Made by a program: the position numbers and the translations under genes | Shown here: positions 33,069-45,434 of the stretch, piece after piece | Numbering within the stretch: position 1 is the first letter of the stretch | How the letters are laid out: each line of letters opens with the position of its first letter | Notes under the pieces: model-generated | Told to the model about the DNA's origin: nothing | Database searches by the model: none | The model's input: only the letters and a program-made list of their open reading frames with translations | From: Nephrocerus scutellatus | Lineage: Eukaryota > Arthropoda > Insecta > Diptera > Pipunculidae | Direction: 5' to 3' | NCBI GenBank assembly: GCA_947095585.1 | Contig: OX352763.1 | Coordinates: forward strand, 20,881,462-20,945,461 | DNA length: 64,000 nucleotides

Positions 33069-36000
33069 AATGTAAGAATGTGTGTGCGGTGACCGCAATA
33101 GGTCAATATATATTATAATATCCGGTCCTGGATGCTTTGGAGGTGCTGTGTTGACTAGTTGACTTATGATAAGCATAATTTACTCACTGCGAAATCTGGT
33201 CAATAAGATCCTATCACCATGTGGCTGCCAGGCCAGCTTCTGCGTGCTGCGTTAGCAGCAGACCCACTCCAGATTCACGGGGACTGCCGGAGGTTTTGCC
33301 GGAGTAAAGTAGGACAGTGTTACACGCTGGGGATTGGTACTCTCCCGCGTCGAACTATCTTACTTCACTCACTCCCAGTATTTCTAAATTATATCGAAGA
33401 AACTCACGTTCCAGTTAAAAAAATCTGGCATTTTGACTCCCTGAGTCAACGAGCGTCCACACATTCCAGAAACCAATCTTAATCCGGGTACATTAGCCAA
33501 AAGTCGTCGTTATTCTATTATTACCTTTTTTATAAGCTATCGTGTCTATTTTCAATACAAAATCTCAACCAGCGTTTTTTTTATATAGTCGGTCTACTGA
33601 AGTGGAAATCAGTCAAGGGAACAATCCAATCTATAAAAATGGCTGGCTTCTATTAGTTCACTATTTCGCGCGTCTACTGTATAGATGTATGGATTGACGC
33701 ATCGACAAATTGCCCAGCATTCAACAAACATCCATTTCCGTTTTTCAGATTGTAACAAGATCAGTTGTTGTACTATGCGAATCGATCCCTAGGCTCAGTA
33801 ATCAACCGTCTTACCTGTCAGCATTGCATATTGAATTATTTGCCCACGAATATGCTGTATAGCATAAGAGCGCGTACATTAAATAATATATATAAATAAA
33901 TATAATAGAGTAAAAAATATAGAAACTAAGGTTGAGTTCACTTTAAAACATTACAGAGTTTGTTTTAACTTTAGATTAGTTGTGCTCTTATCCCAAACTT
34001 GTACAATTGAACAAGTACATGCATCTGTTTTACTAATACAAATAGGAATTAAAAGAAATCATCTAACAGATATTTCTGAATTGAGGGAGAGTCGAGTGGG
34101 TGGTTAAGTCCTAAATACCTTAGGTCACATGCTTGGATTATTCCTTATGCCTCATGTAGGACTAAGATACAAACAGAACTTGTAGAATAAGTTCCTATTT
34201 GAAGGTTTAAAAAATATTAGTTAGTTATAGTATGTTAGTTAGCTAGTTAGTTAGAGACAAAAGTTCAACGAGTCTGTTATGTTTGCTACTTTTGTAACTC
34301 TGTAAAACTTTGCATTCCAAAGACTGCACATTACCTGATTGTATCAAAATATAAAGTTATAGTTGATATGTTGCATTTGTTATTTAGGTCAAGTGATTAA
34401 AGGAGCTAGTAATTATGTTTAATCGTAATTACTTGACTGCAATGCACTGTCCTTGGAAGCTTAATGTGGCATGCATGGTTAGTATACTATCCGCTAAAAA
34501 TGCCGTTCTTTCAATGCAATATTCTTATCCTTTAAGACTACAGTAAAATCGAGAAGTAATAATCTATATCTGTATGATACGCAGGCATTCAGGATGCAAG
34601 TAGATAGACGTTTCCTCAATTCATTTCCCTAATTGCTTCACAATCAACCTGTGCATGACATTATATGGCAGCAATGTACATTATAAAGACAAAAACTATA
34701 TTTTATATTTAAAAGTATTTTTCCTAGCCCTTATTCATTCTCTATGTATCCACTCTATATGTTTTAATTCAAGATTCTTCTTGACTAAATGTTTGCTGAT
34801 GCCGCAATCTATTTCAATTCATAATAAGTGATAATGGTATGCAAATGGACTCTGTTGGTTCGGACCAACAGTACGGGGTAAAAATAAAAAAACATTTTAC
34901 GAGTGTCAGGTGTCGGTACAACTAAGTCTTAATTTCGGGAAGGGGTAAGGAATGAAGTTCAGATAGTGGAATCGAAATATCTCATTTCCACCTCCCAGAA
35001 GCAAATAATTTATATGTGAAAACCTAAAACTACATGTGGTCCCAGAAATCAGGATATATGTATATAGGTATGATATAGCAAATCATAAGATATTGTCGTT
35101 TTAATCGCAATTGTTCTTAATATTTAACGAATTCAATTTCTTTGTGGTAAGTAATTTAGTTTCCCTGCGGATATAACAACTTTTTTTTTTGCTCTGTACG
35201 GACTCAGAGCAGAGAAACACCTTTTACCGCAGGAACAAGCAAACCGCAAAATATGGAAGAAAAAAAGCACAGAAAGCAATTATGATTAAAATTGGAATTT
35301 ATTGAATGATCTGCAAGCGTGTTCCAGCCCACAACACACACACACACAATTCCAGACGGACGAAACATGGACCCATGGCATATTGCGGCGGATTAAAATA
35401 TCCTTCGGCTCCACCTTCTCGCGCATAATTTCGATTCGTAATAAAATAATCGTCGAAATCGTTTGCCGTCATCGATTATTTTTTTGTTACCGGAGCAGGG
35501 AGTACAAGGAGAGCAGCAGATCCTCCCGGCAGCACCAGGCACCAGGTACTAGCAATAACTCGGTACCATCTTTTGAGACTCTTGTATGTAGCAAAAAGAA
35601 CAATCACAGGAACAAATCCAAAGTTGCTTCATGCAACATCATTGTCCTTCACGTCCCAAGTCAAGTGCACTTGCATTATTTGCACTTAGTCCCCCAGCAG
35701 TCGCACAAAATTAAGTCACGACTTGGACTTGGTATATAGATTGCAATTGAACCAGAAACTCCAGGGTTTGGGTAAATGCTGCAGCGCGCGGTGCAGTACA
35801 GCTAAAGATAAAGATGAACTACGCATTTCATGTTATTTCGCTTTCGAATTGTGTTGCTGTTGTTGTTGCAGTTTTCCTTGCTTATCTTGACGGGTAATTA
35901 AAGGCGTATACCTTAGCGTAAGGCCGGCCGCCGTCCACGACCGCGTTGCTTTTGATTGTTCGGTGCGACGCAACGGCCAACGACCAACCAATGCATCAGT

Positions 36001-36639
36001 TTCACGGCTTCAATTATCCCAATGACGTTGTGCGCATCTTATGAATCCCGCGCAACCGCCGCCCTCGGTATCATGTCTTTTATTGAAGCGCAAATTTAAC
36101 GAATTCAACACCCGACAAACGTTCAAATTAAGCCGTGAAATGATTATATTAGAGGCCAGTGCGAGTGTACTCCGAACGTCCGCAAATCCACGCTTGAATC
36201 TAGATAAGAAGCTTTGCCTGCTGCTTTGCTGCAAAGACACAACGCGCATTTATGACCTTAGTTCCGAATTTGTTACTTGCGCAAGCGACGCGAAATAAAC
36301 AAAACGGATAATTCCTACTTTGCGAATTGGCTCCGGGAACGAGGGGTTTGTGGAAAAGGATGCTGTCCACTAACAAACCTTGTGCATGTTCTTATTCGTC
36401 TTCTTTGATCGGGAGTCGGCAATGCTGTGCGGATGTTGCTTCAATTAAATCTGATCTGTCGATAATGACGAACGCAAAGGATAATTTATTTCCTGTTGTT
36501 CAGCGCAATCATTTAAGTCGTAATTATTATTAATCCTTTGTACGAGCGAATCGAACATAATCGAAATGCATTCCATGGATATTTGGCAGCACAGCACAAG
36601 ACAGATAACATCGCACCATTAACTGGTTATCTCAAAAAG
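33069..36639. other. No recognised gene
   Basis: The frame 33219-33482(+) lies in a G+C-richer patch but matches no family I know. A TTAGTTAG-rich stretch lies at about 34220-34255. A CA run lies at about 35331-35348. The 145-residue plus-strand frame at 35302-35739 starts in that microsatellite and has low-complexity S/R/H/K content, so it is unlikely to be a gene. The section 35880-36300 has GGCCGGCCGCCG and other G+C-rich words, unlike nearby A+T-rich DNA. Confidence 0.4.
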
Positions 36640-36899
36640 TGAGAAAGTGCCAAAATTGACGGAATTATTTTTTTATTGGCCACAAAAGAAGAAGGGTTGC
36701 CACATCCAGTAACTATTGTAGGATACTTAACCAGCGCCTCGGGTCTTAAAAATACTCAATATTATACAAAGGCAATGGCAGGTCTTAACACAAAATCGTG
36801 GAGGGTGATGCCAGAGGCATCTCCAATATTGGACTCCTTCAGAAGCCCTGGGTAATAAAAGCCAAAATAATGGGCCTTAGAAACAAAAACTGTAAGTTA

Positions 36900-37285
36900 A
36901 TATATCACAAAGAAGCAGACTAACCTATGGCTGCTATTATTGTAGACAACACCATTAATATATTGCCTATTCCAGAATTCACGGACAGGGACACAGTCAC
37001 TACCATAGCAGAGGTCATAATCCAGGAGAAGAGTACAGAGGTCATCATTGCTTTAGCATACTTCCAAAGAGAAGAGCAAGAAGCCCCACCTAGGATGATT
37101 CAAATATTAGACGACTACTGTAGAAGTACCAATAAGGTCCTCATCATCGGATGCGATACAGGTGCCCACAATATAGTATGGGAAAGCATGGATACAAATA
37201 AAAGAGGTTCGTCTTTGCTAGAATTCTTAGTAGCTAGCCAACTAACAATAGCAAATAAAGGGGATAGCCCTACTTTTGTAAAGCA
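36900..37285 (+). mobile_element. Family B (I-like) APE endonuclease fragment
   Basis: The plus-strand frame from 36927 reads AAIIVDNTINILPIPEFTDR, then TEVIIALAYFQREEQEAPPR, LIIGCDTGAHNIVWESMDTN and RGSSLLEFLVASQLTIANKG, ending GDSPTF. This is the APE-type endonuclease of I-like LINEs (pattern L..GCDANAHH..WGS.D.N.RG..L..F). The catalytic D.N has become DTG and the H is kept. The frame then runs past 37285 into unrelated minus-strand family A sequence, so its last residues are not endonuclease. Upstream sequence to about 36640 may include the end of ORF1, but no motif confirms it. Confidence 0.8.
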
Positions 37286-37905
37286 ATGTACTGCCTGTAA
37301 ACTGGATCCTTACCTATTTTTGCATTCATATCCCCCAGAATGGACCGTTCGACTGATTCAAAGAATTCATCTTTTTCGTCATTTGGGGAATCCACTGTAG
37401 GTACGTAAACATTTATGAGTTTTATGTTTTTATGTGCACGCGAAGAGTGCACAGCCGTTCATTTACTGTTTTAAGGCCGATAACAGTGGGATTCATTCTT
37501 TTGCTGACTACAAACCCAACCCCGAGCACATGATTTCTTGCATGACCGCTGTAATATATGTCATATCCTGCTCTTTGCAAGACACTATTCCCCGACCACC
37601 GCATCTCCTGGATTGCTGTTATGTCAGCCTTATATTTGGACATGGTTTTAGCTAATTATTTTACAGCTCGAGCTCTATACAGTGACCATACGTTCCATGA
37701 AAAAATTCTTTAATCGTTTAGCCGTTTGCGATCCCGTGGTCGTCGTCATTCATCAGTGTATCCGAGGCCGATTTTGGGTTTCTTAATAAAGTTTTTTTTA
37801 CGAGCAGGGTTATTGGCATCGCACCAATCTTACTTTGAAGGGACTAGCCCGATCATTCAGCTTTTCCTGTATTGGAGGAGAATTACCGGCGGCCACCACG
37901 TGGGG
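37283..37905 (-). mobile_element. Family A (RTE-like) 5' end: leader and endonuclease start
   Basis: The minus strand holds the ~190-bp leader (37905 to about 37716; GTGGTGGCCGCCGGTAATTC, ACTAGTCCCTTCAAAGTAAG). It then has the endonuclease start, YRARAVK near 37680 and, in 37422-37643, MSKYKADITAIQEMRWSGNS (the catalytic E is in QEMRW), YYSGHARNHVLGVGFVVSKR and GLKTVNERLCTLRVH. The 37270-37452 frame continues KNIKLINVYVPTVDSPNDEK and GDMNAKIGKDPVYRQYI. About 120 bp are deleted before GDMNA. This copy gives the best view of the family's 5' end. It is cut at 37283, where a plus-strand family B endonuclease begins. Confidence 0.85.
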
Positions 37906-37921
37906 GTTTGATCGCACTTTC

Positions 37922-38160
37922 ACCAATCATAGAGCCCATCTTCGAACGTAAAGTGAAGTTCAGGGATTCGTTCTTCAGCCGTACAAGACTTATGTGGAGT
38001 GCTCTGCCAATCTCTGTCTTCCCACATCAATATGATTCACAGACATTCAAAACACAAGCTCATAGACATTTCCTCCCTATCCTTAACGCCCACGCTGTGC
38101 CAAGCATATAGCCGAGCATTATAAGGGTTAGGGCTTTGCGTGCGCGAATTATAAAAAAAA
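37922..38160 (+). mobile_element. Family E (CR1/Jockey-like) C-terminal and 3' UTR fragment
   Basis: The plus-strand frame ending at 38111 reads VKFRDSFFSRTRLMWSALPI, then FPHQYDSQTFKTQAHRHFLP. This is the conserved C-terminal tail of the element seen at 30000-30584(-). The 3' UTR word GAGCATTATAAGGGTTAGGG follows, then an A-rich tail near 38152-38160. It abuts the 5' leader of the minus-strand family A copy. Confidence 0.75.
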
Positions 38161-40149
38161 TAGATAGTAAGGGCCACTTGCAGTTCTGATGCATTTTGTG
38201 TTATTCACCCTATTCTGCTGATGGCAGAATGAAACACCAGCGTCAAAGGTATTTTATATTTATTTTAATATTTATCATCTATATCCTTAACTTTCCAAGC
38301 GGGTCAATTTATAAAACTGATCGATTTGCTAGATACATGTGTCGTCACTTTCTTGTCATATGTCTCAGTTCAAGCAACGGTAGATTCTTTCTTCTTTTCT
38401 GGTCAAAATTCTAAGGAGGGTAAGTACTGAAATTACAAGCTTTTAACTTTTATTGACTCTTTAATACATTGGCAAGTAAAGCGGCTCTTAATCGGAGTAT
38501 CACTTCTTGCCAAGCGAGAGTACAATATATCGGTAGTATCTTCACAGTAATTTTGCAATAACAAGAAGAAAGATGCAAAAGTGAACCACTCCACTCCCTC
38601 TGTGGCGCTATCAAATTTCGTTCATCGCAATTTATCCTCCTCCTTCGGCGCTCGTCGTTTGCGCATTATTTACGTCACGCAGTCCGCTGCTAACCAGCGA
38701 TCGATTATTCCACTTATTGGTTTTAATACAACTATTTTGCGGCTTTATTAGCCGATAATTTACAGGGCGGCAATGCGTCTCGACGGTGCATTGAGCGATA
38801 CCAATCGTAGAGGGAGGAGTTGCAGTCGCTGTGTGGTGTGGCTGGGTTTTGTTGTCGGGGCATTTCGCACTTCCCACGAAAAGCTACAGGTTTCCTTGGA
38901 GCATAACCTTCGCTGCGTTACAATAAAACGTACACACTATGCTCCACTCTATGGTATACCCACCCTTGCTCCAATTTTTACAATATGAGGTAATGTGTCC
39001 AGCACCATCTTCGGTGCGACGGTACTGCAATCAGATTTGGAATCTGTGCCGACTGAATTGCCGTCTATACGCTTGGATGTGTCTTATGGAATTCCCATTA
39101 TATGAAACTCAAAACGGCATGGAATCAGATTTAAAGTTCGAGTAACTTGTGCTTTCTCCATGGAAGTAAATTGAGAAACCAATATGAACTTAAAGAGACA
39201 ATTTACGCTGAGTTTCTCCCTAACGGGGTCAACTTTTTCCATATTTTTTCTTGTATTATTTTACTGTTATGTATTTTTCTTTTGAACTTTCATTACTTCC
39301 ACTTTACTGTCCTGAATTACAGGTCTTAAGCAGAAAATGCGCTTCTGTTCGATTAGAAGTGTTAGTGCAGTTTGTAATATCGTCTGAAGGACCAACATAA
39401 ACTGACGAAGCGAAGAACATCGTCCTATAGGTGGGTGGTTAAGAGTACGTTTAGCCTTATCTTGCAACTAGACGAGGACAACAGCATCCATCGAGTGGAA
39501 TTGAAAGGAAAACTCCTCACATGTCCTCAAGAAAATCAATTTTCACATTCTGAGCGAGGACGCGTTTGCCCGTGAAGTTGAACTCGAAGATGCAGCAAAT
39601 GAAATTCAATTTCAGAATGAATGCCTGACGACTCTTGTGTACGTTGTAATGTGGTTTCCTTCTCGGTGGCGCATATGGCCGGTCGTTGCACAGGAAATAA
39701 ATTTCAAAGTATTTGTGAACCACCATGTGACTGAGGGTGCTGATACTTTGAAATTGTCCGAGATCCTTTAGCCGATTAAAACCTCAATCTAGATAATGCT
39801 TCTAAAGTGGGACAGCATGCGGCCTTCTAAAGTGGATTTCAAGAGGTTTGTGCACTACTGCAGTGCTTACTGCAATAAAATAGTTCCCGGTGCTTATCGA
39901 TTTTCGATGGCTGCATTCGACGTGCAATAACAAAGTGAACTTTCGAGGTAATTTCATTTGACAGATGTTGTGCCTTTAATCTCATGAGGGAAAAGAGGGT
40001 TCTCTATTCTAGAAATGAATTCAAAAACTTTATTAGGAAATTGTTAAGATCTAAAGGCTAATTTAATGAATATTGTAAAGAATTATATTGGAATATGTAA
40101 AATCTATTGATGAATGGAACTGGAATCAAAATTCTATCTATGTAACATA
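38161..40149. other. No recognised gene
   Basis: Short overlapping frames at 38632-39145 and 39517-39726 show no family motif. The section 38580-38900 is G+C-richer. The words CTTCTAAAGTGG recur at 39798 and 39825. I see no splice or domain evidence for a host exon. Confidence 0.4.
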
Positions 40150-41110
40150 TAACATTGAACATCGCCTTGTGCAGGAGAGATATACCCGAAAAACTAATAG
40201 CTATTATTAAAGCAACCTATGATGGTCCTAAATGCCATGTGCTGCATAAAGGAAAGCTGTCAGAGGAATTCGAGATCCTAAGTGGGGTACCACAAGGTTA
40301 CATTCTATAGCCGATACTCTTTTTGTTGGTGATTACCGATGTGCTTTGCGCAGCTTTATCAACTGGAAACGTAGGTATTCGTTGGTCTCTTACATCTTAA
40401 ACATCTGGATTACGCTGACGACGTTTCTTTAATCATTTCACACAGGATTATGGAGCTGCACCAAATGACAACAAATATGGAAAGGGAGGCAAATGTTGCG
40501 GGTTTAAAAATTTATACTGCCAAAACGAAAAGCATCAACCTCGGCACTAACTCAGTAACTCAAGTTAACATTGCTGGACAACCGGTAGAGAGAGTAGGGA
40601 GTTTCCAATTCAAATATCAGTGTTGAATCTGTGCTGTTGTATGGATGCAGAGCTTAGAAGATGATCGCTACTATCACAAAAAGATTACAAACGATCGTAA
40701 ATAGATGCTTACGGAACATCTTAAGGGTTTTCTGTCTTAAACGTATCTCTAATGACCATATTTTCCAGATAACTGGCCGTGACGAAAGTCATTCAGGGTC
40801 TTATCCCTTGGCAATGAGTCTTTTTTTTTAAAAAAAAAAAAAGCACAACCATCCAATGAAGGAAGTGGCAGTGGATTGGTCATACACTCCGAAAAGGCGG
40901 CAGTTCCATAGCAAACTACGCAATGCAATGGAATCCGTTATCTCAGGATGGTAGAAGAACGGGTCGCCCCAGAAATACATGGCGCAGAACAGTTGAGGAG
41001 AAGTCACAGTAATTGGGAAAGAGTTGAAGAGAGCTGAAGCTCATTGCCAGGAACCGCACGCGATGGCGCGTAGGCGTAGTAGAGGCCCTGGGACACACAA
41101 GTGGATATAG
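40150..41110 (+). mobile_element. Family C non-LTR retrotransposon, RT to C-terminus, decayed
   Basis: Plus-strand frames give RREIPEKLIAIIKATYDGPK, EILSGVPQGYIL then a stop, then FLLVITDVLCAAL (motif B region near 40280-40360). HLDYADDVSLISHRIMELHQ (motif C, intact YADD, near 40400) follows, and NIAGQPVERVGSFQ. RISNDHIFQITGRD appears near 40750. The C-terminus reads WQWIGHTLRKGGSSIANYAM, then QWNPLSQDGRRTGRPRNTWR and RTVEEK. Motif order and wording match the minus-strand copy at 6575-7990 (IPERLIAIFKATYDGSKCN, GRTRRTWRRTVE). A poly-T/poly-A run near 40821-40843 disrupts it. The 3' end lies near 41110. Confidence 0.85.
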
Positions 41111-41214
41111 AACATAAGTAAGAAAGTATGGGTATCTGCGCTTCTTTGATAAAAGATCTATAATGGGTCTATCCATGGAAGGTTAGTTTCGTAAACCTGG
41201 TGTTTTAGAAAGTG

Positions 41215-41635
41215 ATCCAAGTCTCTGATATTGTGACGAAATTAACAATCGTCTATAATTCCACCCATTTACTGGCTTTCACAAATCATATTGACTCATT
41301 AGCAGACATTCACGAGCTCTACAAGAAGTTTTCTTCCAAATTGAGCAACACAAAATTCGGGCTGCACATTAATAAGAGCAATACTATGTGCATGGTAACC
41401 ACGTCTACGAGAAGAAGATCACACATGGATCTCTCAATTGAGATAGATTGGCGCAAGTACAATCCATTAACTATCTCGTGTCATTTGGAACCAAAAATAC
41501 GCATACGGCTGCTTAAATCAATGAAGCCAAATATACTCTTTCAAGACACTGTTAATTTATTCTATAAACGGACAATGATCATCTTGGATCATATCTATTT
41601 GCATTCACACGAGTCCAAAACAAAATATAGGTAAT
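41215..41635 (+). mobile_element. RTE-like RT C-terminal fragment (diverged family A)
   Basis: The plus-strand frame 41212-41634 aligns along family A: LLAFTNHIDSLADIHELYKK (motif C region, YADD changed to FTNH), FGLHINKSNTMCMVTTSTRR, RRSHMDLSIEI, then CHLEPKIRIRLLKSMKP. In family A the same places read AYADDIDIVG, GLHMNETKTKYMLAT, SRRSNIGPAIKI and GPEIRARLLKANK. It is more diverged than the other copies but open over 140 residues. That may mean an old subfamily rather than selection. Confidence 0.65.
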
Positions 41636-41642
41636 TTTCAGT

Positions 41643-44600
41643 TTATATCTTACTAAGAGATTTGTTAGTGATTACGTTAGTTCTAAAGCTGGATGGTAGC
41701 TTTAGAAACCAGTTGCCAAAATACTGCGGCCTAGAGATTAAATGTAGGATCTTGCTTTTCTTTAAACAGATCTGATGAACAGCAGATAATGCTGAAAACA
41801 AAGTCAAGGGTCTTAGCAGTCTCATGGCAATCGGTTGCAATACGAAGTATAAACAGCTCTTTTTGTGTTAAATAATATTCTCTAAATTGACTTAAAGTAT
41901 ATCCGTCCTACTGCTTTTTTAAGAACGTTGGTTAATAGTGGGTGTTTTCTTTGCATGGATGGAACTTACTGAACGGTTAGCTGTTAAAATAGCTATCGAA
42001 CTGCACTTTCTATTTGATATTTATAAATAGTATATATTTGCAAATCATTATGAATAGACTAGTGTTTTAAAAACGCAACCAAATTATACAAATTGAAATG
42101 AATTTTTGGTTGAGGAAAGGGCCCAAAATTGAACGTTAAAATTGCACGTCGTTTACAACAGCTATAGCGGCCATATGCCCAATGTCGTTATCAAGTGCTG
42201 ATGCCATATATCGGTCTTTCAAATAAATAAAACAATTTGAACTGTTTTTTTGTGTTATTTTTACAACTTCTATCCACCCTTTATTTCCAACTGCGAGCTA
42301 TCATGGAAAATGTAAAAAGTATTCTGCGTTTAAAGCAGGATTGCAAATTTTCTCATGACAACTCTATTGCTGAAGATCGCAACTTTTTATCAATGGTTTA
42401 TTCGGTTGGGAAGTTGAAACTAAAAAGATACACCAATTCACTGTCAATTAGTGCGATGCGCAACAAGCAACCAATTATCGTGTGCAACATAGGGACCACC
42501 TGCGTACCACAATTGGATACTCCATCAAGATTATATCCCCGTACGCATACTTGAACACCTACTTACTGGAGCACATTGTTAGCGCACCGTGATAATTGCC
42601 ACAATCGCCAAATATCGAAAGGAGAGAAATGCCGCAAGCGATTCCTCCATTTGATGCCAATTTATTATGTGGTAAGAAATGAAGGTATAAGTCGGATAGT
42701 GGAAAGTTTGTCGGAAATGCTGCAATATTGATGGCTTGCGTTTAGAATAAAACACGATCAGAGCTTCTGGTTGTTCTCCGGCATACGAAGGCAATTATTG
42801 GTGGAACATACAATGTCTCATGAATTTGACTCAACAATATAATTCAGGTGAAGTGACCACCGGCTACTAAGGCAATTTAACACAGCCACGCAGTTGCGGT
42901 GATGATCAGTTGGCAATCAAGTAGCGTACGGTACGAACGGTGCACGCGCTGAGTTTGTCTCTTATCGTGTAGCCATTTTTTAGAAAAGTGCCGCCAATGG
43001 TTGTTACTTTTTGGCCTGTCACCGCATGCACAGCCGTTATGGTGTTTGCCCATGAATTGCGAATTTTATCAATAAATTGCACGGCTCGTTAGGTAACGGC
43101 AATTGTAATGGATCGTGTGGCAATATTTATATAGCAATTGGCCTGCAAAAGCATCTAACAACCACACAGGAATGGAAAACAATGCACCTAAAGCCGTGTG
43201 AGAGTCGTAAAATTTTTCCAATAAACTTTTTTCACGTCTGTGCGATTGCTGCGGTAAAATACTCTAAATTGCATCTTTAAAAAAATCTTGGCCAACCTTC
43301 ATCTCCCGAGCGGTAATGGTAATTACGACCATAATGCGCTTTAGCATTAAAAACATAGTTTGATACAATGTAAGAGCGCTAAAAAGAGGAGGAGGTCTTC
43401 ATTGTGCTTCGTTCTTCATTATCGGAAGACATATATCGGCGATCGATTGTTGGTTGGTTGGCTCTGAAGAATTTTGAATAACGCTGAGTAGCATTCTGAG
43501 GTTAACATCTTATTCTACACGATACACGCGCTCTTTTTTTTCTCTAAATCAGTGTACTATTGTCTTACACAAATCTTTTCACTCACTCAGACAGGCGCTA
43601 GTTCAGCTTTCCTCTTCCGCTTGAAAACGCTAAGAGTTAAATCAGAGTTTACGGGAAAAGTCGTGATGCAGTATGTCTTTTCATTTGCCTTCGACGATGA
43701 CTGACTTCGCTGCCTGATCATATACCGATGATGTGCATCATGATGACGAGTACAATGAGTACATCAAGACACGAGCACGGATGAGAAGTAACAAAACCGA
43801 ACGCGGATAACATGGAACTTAACAACAACGTGGTTGTTCTTCACCGCGGAGGAAACTCGCTAGATGGATGATGGCTGGGAATATCGACGGACGGACAGCG
43901 AATTTTTGATTGAACTTATGGGTGGCCCTTTTCTACCAGACCAGCCAGTCAGTGCCAGCATTAGCCAATGGCGATGGGATTGTCTTGAAGCTTAAGGCTG
44001 CAATGCTAAGCATGGTGGATCGATCGTTTTATTTATATTTACCAATTGCGATACAATTGGCCAGATAAATATGTGCTCTTTGTTGGGATGATGATGTGAT
44101 GTGCGGTGCGCTGAGTTTTCCATTTTTTCTACTAAATTCAATGAAAAGGCAATTCACATAGCCGTTTAGAGTAGGTCGGTAACGGCGGGCCGTTATTTAA
44201 CAAAAATCGATTCCCACTCTGGTGCTTAATGTATCCTATATGTGAAAAAACTTATTGAACAGAATACCAAGATCATCAGCAGAAGTTATCATAGGAGCTT
44301 TAGGGTTATTTCAGACCGTTACTTTAAATAACCAATCTTAAACCTAATACCTCCTAAAAGATTTATCAAATTCGTCAAGACGTCCAGTGCAGTATTACTC
44401 AAATTTTCATCGGCACCGAAATATTCTGCAGATGGTACCAACACATATGAATCCACTTTCCATCGGACTACTAAACCTTAGGCGTAAACAGCCAATACAA
44501 TATAAAAGCCATTTATGCGACTGTCAGTAACTGGAAACTTGTTGGGCTGTGCAATGAAAAACATTGCCAATTCCCTTTACATATTCCTGGTTTAGTTGCT
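41643..44600. other. No recognised gene
   Basis: The minus frame at 41643-41840 and the plus frame at 42237-42554 have no recognisable domain. The stretch 42580-44200 is mixed in composition with no retroelement signal. ATGATGATGTGATGTGC-type runs lie near 44087-44104. It may be intronic or regulatory host DNA. Confidence 0.4.
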
Positions 44601-44764
44601 GGCGCAGGGACATAAGTCCCAATATTTACTTTTGGGACTTATGACTCACTTTAATGGGACATAAGTCCCAAATTGATTCGATTTGACTTCTTTTGAAACT
44701 TATGTCCCAGGGACAGTAGATATAAATCCCAACTTTTTCCTTTTGGGAATTATGTCCCTGCGCC
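44601..44764. repeat. 164-bp palindromic cluster with 22-bp terminal inverted repeats
   Basis: The ends are GGCGCAGGGACATAAGTCCC plus AA (44601-44622) and its inverse at 44743-44764, matching at 21 of 22 positions. Inside, a 14-bp near-palindrome GGGACATAAGTCCC occurs at 44607 and 44656. Variants or inversions lie at 44634 (GGGACTTATGAC), 44694 (GAAACTTATGTCCC), 44710 (a longer form) and 44745 (GGGAATTATGTCCC). No clear target duplication flanks it. It could be a small MITE or foldback element, or a cluster of palindromic protein-binding sites; the terminal repeats favour the first. Confidence 0.75.
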
Positions 44765-45239
44765 TAGGTGCCAGGGTATAGTCAGATACATTGGAAAGCA
44801 GAACAATAAGCGAATAAAAGAATCATTCTGGACATCGGCTTTTTTGCAAGGATGCACTAAGTTATATCAAGAGACGAATACTCTCATCCGTTAGCGCTAA
44901 AACACAATTAAGTTGGGATAGTTTGAATAAATTTGCCACATGGAGAGCGACATAGATATATCGGCCTACCTAAAATAAAAGAAGAACTACCGAGTTAATC
45001 TCCAGATTATGGAAAGATATTGACAGAATTGTGTCAAGAAGTACGGGTCACTTTCTATTGGGCACTTAAGCAGGCAAGTTGGTTATTTCAAGTAACACCG
45101 GCTCCAGGATGTAAATAAGAAAGAAACTATTGTTCACTATATTTGCAAATGCTCGACCCTGCATTGTTCAGACTTCACTTTTTGATCAAAAAATTCTTTA
45201 ACGGCCTGAACCAATTTTCGGGGTATATGCTCATCTAAC
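44765..45239. other. No recognised gene
   Basis: Nothing identifiable on either strand between the palindromic cluster and the family A leader. Confidence 0.4.
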
Positions 45240-45434
45240 TGACCCCGTACTCAGACTAGTCCCTTCAAAGTAAGGTTGGTGCGAGGCCAATAACCTCGCA
45301 CGTAAAAAAATGTACGAAACCCAAAATCAGCCTCGGATAAACTGATGAATGACAAAGACCACGGCAACGAAAACGGCTAAACGATTTAAGAATTTTCTCA
45401 TGGAACGTACGCTCACTGTATAGAGCTCGAGCTC
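45240..45434 (+). mobile_element. Family A leader and first endonuclease residues
   Basis: This has the same leader as at 6388-6572(+) and 37716-37905(-): ACTAGTCCCTTCAAAGTAAG, AACCCAAAATCAGCCTCGGA. It then reads, in one frame at 45399-45434, SWNVRSLYRARA, which is the start of APE-type endonuclease domains. It is interrupted at 45435 by the family G repeat. Confidence 0.8.

Noticed and set aside
35302..35739. 145-residue plus-strand frame as a host gene
   Set aside because: It begins in a CA microsatellite, is low-complexity (S, R, H, K) and shows no domain or start context.
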